Source of the DNA: an uncultured Alphaproteobacteria bacterium
Lineage (GTDB): Bacteria > Pseudomonadota > Alphaproteobacteria > Rickettsiales > UBA1997
DNA length: 14,399 bases
NCBI GenBank assembly: GCA_903898475.1
Contig: CAIUFU010000211.1
Coordinates: 1 to 14,399 of the forward strand
Direction of reading: 5' to 3'
Every line of letters begins with the position of its first letter. The stretch's first letter is position 1. Below the pieces are notes generated by a model. The model was not told the origin of the DNA. It did not search any database and worked only from the letters and a program-made list of their open reading frames with translations. Made by a program: the position numbers and the translations under genes. Positions 6,994 to 13,612 of this stretch are shown piece after piece.

Positions 6994-7980
6994 AAAAAAA
7001 AATCCCAAACTCACATGCAGTAAATACAGTGAATAAGTGGCATTGGAGAGTAAAATCAGTATATTAATGACGAAGTTTTTGGTAGAAAAATTTTTTGAAA
7101 AAAGCAGGCAAAATCCAATTAATGAGAAGCTAATTATCTGGGTCATTATATTTATATCCTGATGAGGTCTCAATTGCAATGCGCTCATCATTACGTAACG
7201 ATAAATATTGAACGATAAAATAATCAAAAGAGTGAGCGCAATTTCCTTGATGGGTTTTTTGCTAGTTTTGTCTTTGTTGATCAATAGCCAGAGGCCTGAT
7301 CCGCAAAGCATAAAAATGATATAATAAAAATCATGTATCATGAAGTTGCTGGTTAGTAATGCATGAGATGCAACCGAATAATATCCCTGCTTTACTAAAA
7401 TAATTTGCACTCCAAGCAGAAAGAACATCGCTACAATAGCGCAGAAAATTCTAGCGTAGTTGAGTCGTCCAACAAGCGCCAGCAAAAGGTAAAATTTGAA
7501 CTCGACAATCAATGTCCAGATTACCCCAAGCGTCATTGGGTTTCCGCTAAATTGATTAGTCAGAGATAGTGTGGAAATAATATCAAAGAAACGAAGTGAG
7601 GCGAAGTCCCCGAATTGATACTGAATTGCTGCCGATGCCAAGACAGCAGCTATAAGCATCGGGAAAATTCGAAAAAAACGATTCAGCAAGAATTGAAAAC
7701 GAGAATATCTATGAAGCATAGGCGGCACAATCCATCCGCTGATAATGAAAAACAAAGCCACGCCTATAATTGCAGTTGTGGTTTTCCAGTTATCTAGTAG
7801 GTACGTATCTATTATCCATGCCGATTGATTATCTTTGTTCAAAAGGGGCAATGCTTCACTTTTACCTACCCATTTACGATCATGAACACCAAAAGTTCCT
7901 TCCAGTACGAAATGTCCAAACAACACTAAATAGGCAGCTATTAATCTAGCCAGATCTAAACCGTACCGTCGTCCATTCAT
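6964..7980 (-). CDS. Acyltransferase-3 family membrane protein, frame-broken at a homopolymer
   Basis: A 338-residue multi-spanning membrane protein of the acyltransferase-3 family (O-antigen, LPS or exopolysaccharide acetylation, acyl donor in the cytoplasm; the substrate here is unknown). Diagnostic features are LDLARLIAAYLVLFGHF at 8-24 with the catalytic-type His23, an arginine-rich RFFRIFP at the end of a loop (positions about 107-113), and VIWTLIVEFKFYLLLAL, the conserved 'WTL-vE--FY' stretch. It ends SLGFFFVVSTKACNY and lacks the usual last helix. That helix is encoded in another frame right after the stop, and a -1 shift in the nine-T run (7002-6994) restores it. This may be sequencing error, recent decay, slippage or phase variation. 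It stands alone on the minus strand, upstream of the SRP RNA. Confidence 0.88.
   Translation of the reverse strand: MNGRRYGLDLARLIAAYLVLFGHFVLEGTFGVHDRKWVGKSEALPLLNKDNQSAWIIDTYLLDNWKTTTAIIGVALFFIISGWIVPPMLHRYSRFQFLLNRFFRIFPMLIAAVLASAAIQYQFGDFASLRFFDIISTLSLTNQFSGNPMTLGVIWTLIVEFKFYLLLALVGRLNYARIFCAIVAMFFLLGVQIILVKQGYYSVASHALLTSNFMIHDFYYIIFMLCGSGLWLLINKDKTSKKPIKEIALTLLIILSFNIYRYVMMSALQLRPHQDINIMTQIISFSLIGFCLLFSKNFSTKNFVINILILLSNATYSLYLLHVSLGFFFVVSTKACNY
6994..7002. repeat. Nine-A/T homopolymer at the acyltransferase frame break
   Basis: A run of nine A on the plus strand (T in the gene) encodes Phe-Phe-Phe. Nine T gives the short 338-residue protein; eight T gives a 382-residue protein with a normal C terminus; ten T stops within four codons. 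Homopolymers of this length are prone to slippage in replication and transcription and to sequencing error. Confidence 0.85.
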
Positions 7981-8066
7981 ACTTTTAGCTCTTTTTTAAT
8001 AATTTGAGATACAGGTGATTTATGTCGCACAGGGCAAAATCGCTTTGTAACTATTTGAATATTTTG

Positions 8067-8086
8067 ACAGCGGTAAGGAATAAATA
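8067..8086. repeat. 20-bp direct repeat, copy 2 (upstream of the acyltransferase)
   Basis: ACAGCGGTAAGGAATAAATA, differing at one base from 6940-6959. On the minus strand it reads YLFLTAVKIF and then hits a stop, in the frame equivalent to the acyltransferase tail. It may be the end of a lost paralogous copy. Confidence 0.6.
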
Positions 8087-8165
8087 GGTTTATATTTCAT
8101 CGGCTACACATCTGCTTTTGTCACCATCTTTTATTTTCCTCACCTAATCAACAAAAAATTCTTGA

Positions 8166-8288
8166 TCAGATTTTTTAAGACCTAACTTTTTAACAAAAGA
8201 TTACTCTTTTTTACTAGCTGGCAGCAAGAAAGGTGTTCCCCAAGGTGGAATAATCTACCTCAATGTAAGCCAAAGAAGAAATTATTAG
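8166..8288 (+). pseudogene. Remnant of a group II intron-type reverse transcriptase
   Basis: The plus strand encodes an open stretch of about 40 codons containing AGSKKGVPQGGIIYLN (8217-8264), then TAG at 8286-8288. The block KGVPQGG-II is the conserved RT motif of group II intron maturases, where it normally continues as SPLLANIYLN. Here seven residues seem deleted between II and YLN, and neither the YADD catalytic box nor the maturase region is present. It is therefore a dead fragment, about 125 bp, left by an old insertion. The match rests on one motif, so the call is moderate. Confidence 0.4.
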
Positions 8289-8399
8289 GTAAGCGTAGTG
8301 CGGGAAATCCGCCTGCTGCGTTTGATGTGGCAGATGCTGGAAAGTGAGGAGAAATCTAAAGCGCCAGTGCCTGACACTACTAATATTAAGATATTTTTT

Positions 8400-8927
8400 T
8401 CATTTGCCAAATCTTGGGTCCGGTTTCATCACAACGCTAGTGACCTGCCAGCTCAATCCCTTTCTGGTCAAAATAATTTCAACTTCTTTGCCGTGAAATG
8501 TGCGATTGATTGAAAATTTACTAATCGAATCAAAGCCATATTTTTCTTTAGCTTCAGCCAATTTCAAATTGCCACTTTGCTCTTGCGGCTTATCAGCAAA
8601 TTCTTCAGCCAAAACATCAACTGCGTTTTCCGGCGTGATCATTTTATCCACCGCCTCTTCCATTATCTTCGCCATTGAATCAATCATTGCGGTGTCGGAA
8701 GGATTATCCTTTATTCTCACCTTCACCTTATCAACCTGCTCTATCATGCTCGCTTTAAAATTTGTGCGCACCTTTTCGAAATCCACATATTGCGAAAGCT
8801 TTTGATAATCGCGCGCCTGCACACTTTTCTTAATCGAGTTAATAGTTAAAAACGGACCCGCTGCAATGTAGCCTGCAAATGCTACTGCCACAATAACTGA
8901 TGGAACTATCCAAAATATTTTCTTCAT
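8400..8927 (-). CDS. DUF2939 family membrane-anchored protein
   Basis: A 175-residue protein with an N-terminal hydrophobic anchor or signal (residues about 5-28) and an extracytoplasmic domain. The sequence SIKKSVQARDYQKLSQYVDFEKVRTNFKAS, here split as SIKKSVQARDYQKL, SQYVDFEKVR and TNFKAS, fits the DUF2939 signature ('A--ARD---L--YVDF--VR-s-k'). The C-terminal part ends in strands (KEVEIILTRKGLSWQVTSVV) with PDPRF near the end. It follows dxs by 7 nt, and its Shine-Dalgarno sequence overlaps the dxs stop codon, so it is co-transcribed and probably translationally coupled with dxs. The family has no established function, and nothing in the sequence ties it to isoprenoid synthesis. ATG 8927 is well supported by the ribosome binding site. 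Confidence 0.8.
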   Translation of the reverse strand: MKKIFWIVPSVIVAVAFAGYIAAGPFLTINSIKKSVQARDYQKLSQYVDFEKVRTNFKASMIEQVDKVKVRIKDNPSDTAMIDSMAKIMEEAVDKMITPENAVDVLAEEFADKPQEQSGNLKLAEAKEKYGFDSISKFSINRTFHGKEVEIILTRKGLSWQVTSVVMKPDPRFGK

Positions 8928-8931
8928 ATTT

Positions 8932-8937
8932 CTCCTA
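8932..8937 (-). promoter_or_regulatory. Shine-Dalgarno sequence of the DUF2939 gene, overlapping the dxs stop
   Basis: On the minus strand TAGGAG includes the dxs stop codon TAG (8937-8935) and lies 4 nt before ATG at 8927-8925. It is the only strong Shine-Dalgarno match seen before a gene in this window, and it fits termination-reinitiation coupling. Confidence 0.75.
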
Positions 8938-10848
8938 CTTAATTATTAATTTTCTTACGGTCTTAACAATTTCCTCAACACCAATCCCTGCCTCGTCGCG
9001 CATTGCCTCAACTTTGTTTTGTTCGATGAATTTATCATCCATCACCAAAGAGCGAAATTTGCAATTGCCGTCAAGCAATCCGTTTGCGAGCAATAATTGC
9101 GCTACAGCCGAGCCAAAGCCACCGATTGTGCCTTCTTCGATGGTGATGATTGCTTCATGAGTTTTGGCAAGTTCGGTGAATAATTTTTCATCAAACGGTT
9201 TGGCGAAACGCGCGTCAACCAAAGTGATTTTTAGATTATTTTCTGTTTCCAAAATTTTTGCTGCAGCCCAAGCATTACTTAAAATTGTGCCGTAGGAAAT
9301 TACGGCGACCTTCTCGCCGCTTTGAACGACACGGGCTTTGCCAATTTCTAAAATTTCATCATCGGCAAAATTTATTTCAGAAGTGGCGTCTCCTCGAGGA
9401 AATCTAAAAGCTGAGGGCCGATCATCAATGGCGTTTGCGGTATTGACCATTTTAACCAATTCTTGCCCTGAGGACGCCGCCATCAAAACGAAATCTGGCA
9501 AATTAATTAGGTAAGCAATGTCAAACGAACCGGCGTGCGTTGGGCCGTCAGCGCCAACAAATCCAGCGCGATCAATGGCAAAACGCACCGGCAATTTTTG
9601 CACCGCAACATCGTGAACAACTTGATCGTAAGCGCGTTGTAAAAAAGTTGAATAAATTGCAACAAATGGCTTTAAACCTTCAGTGGCAAGACCCGCAGCA
9701 AAAGTTACGGCGTGCTGTTCGGCAATGCCCACATCAAAAATCTTTTTTGGATGATTTTTAGCAAAGACATCCAAGCCAGTTCCACCAGGCATTGCGGCGG
9801 TAATTGCTAAAATTTTATCATCTTTTTTTGCCAGCTCAGAAAGGCGGGTTCCAAAAATTTTTGAATAATTTGGAAAAGGTGCGACAGCTTTTTCTTGCAC
9901 GCCAGTTTCGCGATCAAATTTTGCCACGGCGTGCAATTTATCTTCTGATTTCATGGTTTCAACGTAGCCGCGACCCTTCTCGGTGACACAGTGAATCAAG
10001 ATCGGATCGGTTGAATGATCAGCCTGAATATTTTTTAAAATCGGAACCAAAACATCTAAATCGTGACCATCAATTGGGCCAATGTAGTAAAAGCCCATCT
10101 CTTCAAAAATATTGCCGCCCATCCACCATTCTTTGGCGGCTTTTTCAAATTTGCGAGGAAAGCGTGACAATGACTCTGGCAACTTTCCTGAAAGTTTTTT
10201 GCCTAAATCACGAATTTTTAAATAAGATTTTGACGCAGCCAAACGCGAAAAATAATGCGACATGGCGCCAGTTGGCGGCGCAATCGACATGTCATTGTCA
10301 TTTAAAATTACGATCAAACGGTTGTCATGAAAAAATTCATCTTCGAGTGCACCAGCGTTATTCATAGCTTCATAAGCCATGCCAGCTGACATTGCGCCAT
10401 CGCCAATTACCGCAATTACGTGTGATTTTTCTTTTTTAAATTTCTTGGCAACTGAAATTCCAAGTGCCGCCGAAATAGATGTAGAGCTGTGTCCTGCACC
10501 AAAGACGTCAAACTCACTTTCTGATCTTTTAGTAAACCCTGAAAGACCACCGGCTTGGCGAATAGTATTCATCCGGTCGCGCCGCCCCGTTAAAATTTTA
10601 TGTGGGTAAGCTTGGTGTCCAACATCCCAAATTACTTTGTCGTGAGGAGTATCAAAAACATAATGAAGTGCAGTGGTAATTTCGACAACTCCAAGCCCTG
10701 CACCAAGATGACCACCGGTTTTCGACACTGCTGAAATTGTAGCAAAACGTAGCTCGTCAGAAATTTGTTTAATTTCTGGAAGGGAAAATTTTTTTAAATC
10801 TGCCGGAATTTTTATCAAATCGAGAAGCGGAGTTTTTGAGTCGGACAT
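8935..10848 (-). CDS. dxs: 1-deoxy-D-xylulose-5-phosphate synthase
   Basis: A 637-residue thiamine-diphosphate enzyme joining pyruvate and glyceraldehyde 3-phosphate into DXP, the first step of the MEP isoprenoid pathway and a precursor of thiamine and vitamin B6. Numbered from ATG 10848, it shows GGHLGAGLG with His47, WDVGHQAYPHKILTGR, the diphosphate/Mg site GDGAMSAGMAYEAMNNAG (149-166) with NDN (183-185), IGPIDGHD, VTEKGRGY, the catalytic Glu377 in VGIAEQHAVTFAAG, and DRAGFVGADGPTHAG. All domains (TPP-binding, transketolase pyrimidine, C-terminal) are complete and length is typical. An upstream in-frame TTG at 10878 would add ten unconserved residues; ATG 10848 is preferred. It is followed by the coupled DUF2939 gene and is divergent from the MFS-pdxJ pair. 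Confidence 0.97.
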   Translation of the reverse strand: MSDSKTPLLDLIKIPADLKKFSLPEIKQISDELRFATISAVSKTGGHLGAGLGVVEITTALHYVFDTPHDKVIWDVGHQAYPHKILTGRRDRMNTIRQAGGLSGFTKRSESEFDVFGAGHSSTSISAALGISVAKKFKKEKSHVIAVIGDGAMSAGMAYEAMNNAGALEDEFFHDNRLIVILNDNDMSIAPPTGAMSHYFSRLAASKSYLKIRDLGKKLSGKLPESLSRFPRKFEKAAKEWWMGGNIFEEMGFYYIGPIDGHDLDVLVPILKNIQADHSTDPILIHCVTEKGRGYVETMKSEDKLHAVAKFDRETGVQEKAVAPFPNYSKIFGTRLSELAKKDDKILAITAAMPGGTGLDVFAKNHPKKIFDVGIAEQHAVTFAAGLATEGLKPFVAIYSTFLQRAYDQVVHDVAVQKLPVRFAIDRAGFVGADGPTHAGSFDIAYLINLPDFVLMAASSGQELVKMVNTANAIDDRPSAFRFPRGDATSEINFADDEILEIGKARVVQSGEKVAVISYGTILSNAWAAAKILETENNLKITLVDARFAKPFDEKLFTELAKTHEAIITIEEGTIGGFGSAVAQLLLANGLLDGNCKFRSLVMDDKFIEQNKVEAMRDEAGIGVEEIVKTVRKLIIK

Positions 10849-10872
10849 TTTGATGCTTTGGTAATAAAAAAT

Positions 10873-10901
10873 TTGCAAAAAAGATTTAGAAAAAAACTAA
10901 T
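10873..10901 (+). promoter_or_regulatory. Possible promoter of the MFS-pdxJ unit
   Basis: TTGCAA (10873-10878) and ACTAAT (10896-10901) are spaced by 17 nt, about 36 bp before the MFS start codon, inside the 89-bp divergent gap. Each box matches the sigma-70 consensus only in part. No equally good minus-strand promoter for dxs was found. Confidence 0.35.
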
Positions 10902-10937
10902 GCGCCCCTCACATCTTTCAACAAAGCAATCAAATAA

Positions 10938-12083
10938 ATGCCAAAGTTTTTTCAACAGCTGGTTTTTTCGCGTGAGCTGAATTTTTTATTCTTAAGCATT
11001 TTGCTTTTTGCCATGGCGATGGGAATTAATTTGGTGACCTTTCCCACCATTCTCAACAAACACGGCGTCAGCGCCGCGCAAATTGGCCTTGCTTTCACTC
11101 TCGATACTTTTGGCGGCATCATCATGTCATTTTTTTTGAGCCGAATTGTCTCGCATTTAACCATGATGAAGACCTTGCGAATTGCAGTTTTTCTTTACGC
11201 AGCAATCATTCTAATCATTTATTTTTACCAAAATTTTTACCTCTGGGCGACTTTGGCTTTTTTGATGGGAGCTTTGTGGTTCATGTATGTAATCACGCGC
11301 CAATCTTGGCTCAACATCTTGGTTGAAAATAAACAACGCGGCGTGGCGCTAGGAATTTTCAGCATGACAATTTCTGCCGGCATTGCTTTGGGACCGCTAA
11401 TTGTAAAGCTCAGCGGCGCTGAAAATTATTTTTCATTTGTGATTTCTACAGGCCTTGCACTTGGATCTTTTTTGTGCTTGTCGCCTTTAAAAGATGTGCC
11501 GCATCCCAAATTAGAATCACAACGAATTAGTCTTGTCGCTTTTTTCAAAACCAATCCCCGCATTTTTTTAGCACGATTTTTTCTCGATTTTCAAAGTTAT
11601 CTTTTACTAACTTTTAGCGTAATTTTTGGCGCCAAAATCGGATTAACTTATGAGGCCGCCGGCCTTTTAATTAGCGCTTACATGGCTAGTGGATTTTTTG
11701 ATGTTTGGGTGGGCTTTGCGCTAAAAAAATGGAATCCGTATCAGCTGATAAATTTTGGTTTTTTGGGATGTCTAATTTGTTTTTTAGCAATCATTTTTAT
11801 TCATAATTACAGCTTTTTGCTTGGCGCTTATTTTGCTTTCGGAATTTGCGTAGCCTGCATTTACGTCTCAGTTTTTAAAGTGAGCAATGATGATTACGTT
11901 AAATCAAAATTGGTTGCGGCAAATTCAACTTTTCAATTAATTGGATCTTGTGGATCATTTTTTGGCAGCTTGTTTGGCGGAATACTCTTTAATATTTTTG
12001 GAGCAGTAGGATTTCCAATTACCATCATTTTAAGCTGCGCTTCTTACCTGACATTTTTAGTAATTTATGAAAAGAAAAATTAG
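10938..12083 (+). CDS. Major facilitator superfamily transporter, substrate unknown
   Basis: A 381-residue inner-membrane protein with about twelve hydrophobic helices in two halves, divided near residues 190-210 by a short polar loop (PHPKLESQRIS). The fifth helix carries an MFS motif C-like sequence, GIFSMTISAGIALGPLI, typical of drug:proton antiporter-type members. The segment RQSWLNILVENKQRGVALG before it is also common in small MFS exporters. No substrate can be read from sequence; efflux of a small molecule is only a guess. The pdxJ start lies inside its last codons (17-nt overlap), so the two are co-transcribed and probably coupled. ATG 10938 opens directly before the first helix, without a Shine-Dalgarno sequence. 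Confidence 0.85.
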   Translation: MPKFFQQLVFSRELNFLFLSILLFAMAMGINLVTFPTILNKHGVSAAQIGLAFTLDTFGGIIMSFFLSRIVSHLTMMKTLRIAVFLYAAIILIIYFYQNFYLWATLAFLMGALWFMYVITRQSWLNILVENKQRGVALGIFSMTISAGIALGPLIVKLSGAENYFSFVISTGLALGSFLCLSPLKDVPHPKLESQRISLVAFFKTNPRIFLARFFLDFQSYLLLTFSVIFGAKIGLTYEAAGLLISAYMASGFFDVWVGFALKKWNPYQLINFGFLGCLICFLAIIFIHNYSFLLGAYFAFGICVACIYVSVFKVSNDDYVKSKLVAANSTFQLIGSCGSFFGSLFGGILFNIFGAVGFPITIILSCASYLTFLVIYEKKN

Positions 12084-12786
12084 ACTTGGCGTTAATATCG
12101 ATCACGTTGCAACCATCAGAAACGCCCGCGGCGGCTCACATCCTGATCCCGTCACCGCAGCAATTTTGGCTCAAAAAAGTGGCGCTAACGGAATTACCAT
12201 TCACTTGCGCGAAGACCGCCGCCACATTCGCGATGAAGATTTAGTGCGCCTAAAAAAAGAAATAAAATTGCCAATAAATTTAGAAATGGCCGCCACCGAA
12301 GAAATGCTGGCAATTGCTCTCAAAACCAAGCCCCACGCTGTTTGCATCGTGCCTGAAAAAAGACAAGAAGTTACAACTGAAGGTGGCCTTGATGCGGTAA
12401 AAAATGAAAAAATTTTGGCCGCGATGATCAAAAAAATTCGCGCCAAAAAAATCCGCGTTTCACTTTTTTTAGACGCCAATGAAGCACAAATCCGCACCGC
12501 CAAAAAAATCGGCGCTGACATTGTTGAATTGCACAGCGGAGAATTTTGCCACGCATCTGGTAAAAAACGCGAAGCCGAACTAATAAAAATAAAAACCTGC
12601 GCCAAACTTTGCGCCGAACTAGATTTAGAATGCCACGCCGGCCATGGCCTAAACTACGAAACCGCCAAAATAATTTCTAAAATTCCGCAAATTATTGAGC
12701 TAAATATCGGCCATTTTTTAATCGGCGAAGCGGTGTTTGAAGGTTTGGAAAAAGTGATTAAAAAAATGAAGAAGGCGATTAGCTAA
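12067..12786 (+). CDS. pdxJ: Pyridoxine 5'-phosphate synthase
   Basis: A complete 239-residue TIM-barrel enzyme that condenses 3-amino-1-hydroxyacetone 1-phosphate with DXP to give pyridoxine 5'-phosphate, the last ring-forming step of DXP-dependent vitamin B6 synthesis. Visible signatures are LGVNIDHVATIRNARGG (His13, Arg18), ITIHLREDRRHI (His46, Arg48), the catalytic Glu73 in NLEMA, VPEKRQEVTTEGGLD, ELHSGEF, CHAGHGLNY with His193, and the closing ELNIGHFLIGEAV phosphate site. Length is normal for the family. It overlaps the MFS gene by 17 nt. Its co-substrate is made by Dxs, encoded just across the divergent promoter region. The next feature downstream is tRNA-fMet; no intrinsic terminator is apparent between them. 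Confidence 0.97.
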   Translation: MKRKIRLGVNIDHVATIRNARGGSHPDPVTAAILAQKSGANGITIHLREDRRHIRDEDLVRLKKEIKLPINLEMAATEEMLAIALKTKPHAVCIVPEKRQEVTTEGGLDAVKNEKILAAMIKKIRAKKIRVSLFLDANEAQIRTAKKIGADIVELHSGEFCHASGKKREAELIKIKTCAKLCAELDLECHAGHGLNYETAKIISKIPQIIELNIGHFLIGEAVFEGLEKVIKKMKKAIS

Positions 12787-12951
12787 AAAGCAAAATATTA
12801 CAAAGCCTTGCCACACGGTCTTCGCCGCGACAAAAAATTTTGACCCAACTAAGAAAAAACATTTTTTAAATCACCCCAAAGAGATCTCTTGCTTGTTAAT
12901 TCTCCCCTCCATAAGTTGCGCCCCCTTTCCAAAGCACGTCACTTTCCACAT

Positions 12952-13028
12952 CGCGGGGTAGAGCAGCCCGGTAGCTTGTTAGGCTCATAACCTAAAGGTC
13001 GTTGGTTCAAATCCAGCCCCCGCAACCA
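12952..13028 (+). tRNA. Initiator tRNA-fMet (anticodon CAU)
   Basis: A 77-nt cloverleaf with encoded CCA end. The acceptor stem pairs G2-G7 with C71-C66, while C1 faces A72: this mismatch marks the initiator and blocks elongation-factor use. The anticodon CAT is at 12986-12988 in loop CTCATAA; the stem TTAGG/CCTAA has only two of the three G-C pairs of the E. coli initiator, the third being A-U. The T arm contains GGTTCAAATCC. The sequence is otherwise very close to E. coli fMet tRNA. Its 3' end borders an attachment-site-like region and phage genes. Confidence 0.96.
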
Positions 13029-13038
13029 CTTCCCATTT

Positions 13039-13113
13039 CAAAGAAATCCATTAAAGTCCGATAAGACTACACACAAGCGCTTTCATCGCCCCTCACCTGT
13101 CCAAAGAAATCCA
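13039..13113. repeat. 12-bp direct repeat pair just downstream of tRNA-fMet
   Basis: CAAAGAAATCCA occurs at 13039-13050 and again at 13102-13113, 63 bp apart in direct orientation, starting 10 bp after the tRNA. Paired short direct repeats next to a tRNA 3' end are what arm-type sites of a tyrosine integrase look like. No integrase gene is in the window, so this is inference. Confidence 0.45.
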
Positions 13114-13129
13114 GCTAAATTCGCCTGAA

Positions 13130-13171
13130 GCCAAATTTTTTTTATGTACAAAGCTATGTACAAAAATTGGC
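13130..13171. repeat. Inverted repeat enclosing tandem ATGTACAAA boxes (attachment-site-like)
   Basis: ATGTACAAA occurs at 13144-13152 and 13156-13164, a 12-bp period, each holding the palindrome TGTACA. They are enclosed by inverted arms GCCAAATTTTT (13130-13140) and AAAAATTGGC (13162-13171), imperfect by one base. Together with the 12-bp repeats and the tRNA this suggests protein-binding sites of an integration junction or of an element promoter. Confidence 0.45.
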
Positions 13172-13211
13172 ATAAAAAAGAAATTTTAGTTCCATTCTAA
13201 AGCCTGCCGAG

Positions 13212-13544
13212 CTATGATTTTAGATGCCGCGGAGCATCTTTAGATAAAAAATTAGTCCAACAAAATCCAATAATTTTATCCATCATTGCTTGGTCAGATC
13301 CTTTGCCGTCAGTGATGACGACGAAGGAGGGAATATTACCCCGCAGATCAAGCAAAGTGTGCAGCTTAATTGCTGACTTGGTTGTTTTGTATTTTGCCCA
13401 AGGAAAGGTTGAAAGACATAAGTCAATCACGCTTGAATCAAGGGCGTAGAGCGAGTTGTTAATTTCAAAACCTAGGTCTTTCTCAGCCAGAGAAAAGGAT
13501 AGTTCGAGAATCGTTTCTAGATCGAAAAAACTTTTTACCCCTGT
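13212..13544 (-). pseudogene. IS4-family DDE transposase remnant
   Basis: The minus-strand frame, open from just after a TAA at 13547-13545, encodes EKDLGFEINNSLYALDSSVI, DLCLSTFPWAKYKTT, KSAIKLHTLLDLRGNIPSFV and VITDGK, a clear match to the middle of IS4-type transposases, including the first catalytic Asp in ALDSS. The N-terminal third is missing. After DGK the sequence diverges from the expected 'HDVN-LD...DRGY-DF' and ends about 30 codons later, so the second Asp and the catalytic Glu are gone. The best internal ATG is at 13430, but no functional protein is possible. It lies between the tRNA junction and the phage genes. Confidence 0.75.
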
Positions 13545-13584
13545 TTAGCCCTTGAATAACAAGGGTTGAGGAGGGGTTGATAAT

Positions 13585-13604
13585 TTCTTAACCGGACAGT
13601 AGTG
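13585..13604. repeat. Possible terminal repeat of the broken insertion sequence
   Basis: TTCTTAACCGGACAGTAGTG lies upstream of the transposase remnant (in its reading direction) and just before the phage gene, and resembles ends I recall for IS4-type elements (unverified). No inverted partner is present on the other side of the remnant, consistent with loss of that end. Confidence 0.3.
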
Positions 13605-13612
13605 TTCTAAAA

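Larger units (their letters stand above)
7981..8399. other. Gene-free 419-bp region with mobile-element and gene remnants
   Basis: No intact gene is visible between the acyltransferase start and the DUF2939 stop. The region holds the second copy of a 20-bp repeat (8067-8086), whose minus strand reads YLFLTAV, resembling the acyltransferase tail. It also holds a plus-strand reverse-transcriptase-like scrap at 8166-8288. Bases 8289-8345 read RSAGNPPAAFDVADAG in one frame but stop soon after. It looks like scar tissue from past insertions; acyltransferase promoter elements must lie in the first part but are not clear. Confidence 0.5.

Noticed and set aside
8150..8180. A-run, TGATCA, T-run symmetry resembling a terminator
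   Set aside because: The pairing is limited to a short AT palindrome and does not follow any gene end.
8298..8513. 71-codon plus-strand open frame starting MREIRLLRL
   Set aside because: Its second half is antisense to the DUF2939 gene and its first half lies in the remnant region; no start signal or domain.
10849..10878. TTG start giving Dxs ten extra residues
   Set aside because: Weaker start codon, no ribosome binding site, and the added residues are not part of the family; ATG 10848 gives normal length.
12889..12917. TTGCTT...TAAGTT as a tRNA promoter
   Set aside because: Spacing and -10 match are poor; other equally weak pairs are nearby.
13549..13565. CCCTTG-AATAA-CAAGGG hairpin
   Set aside because: Only 6 bp with no T-run; within or beside the IS remnant, too weak to call a terminator or site.
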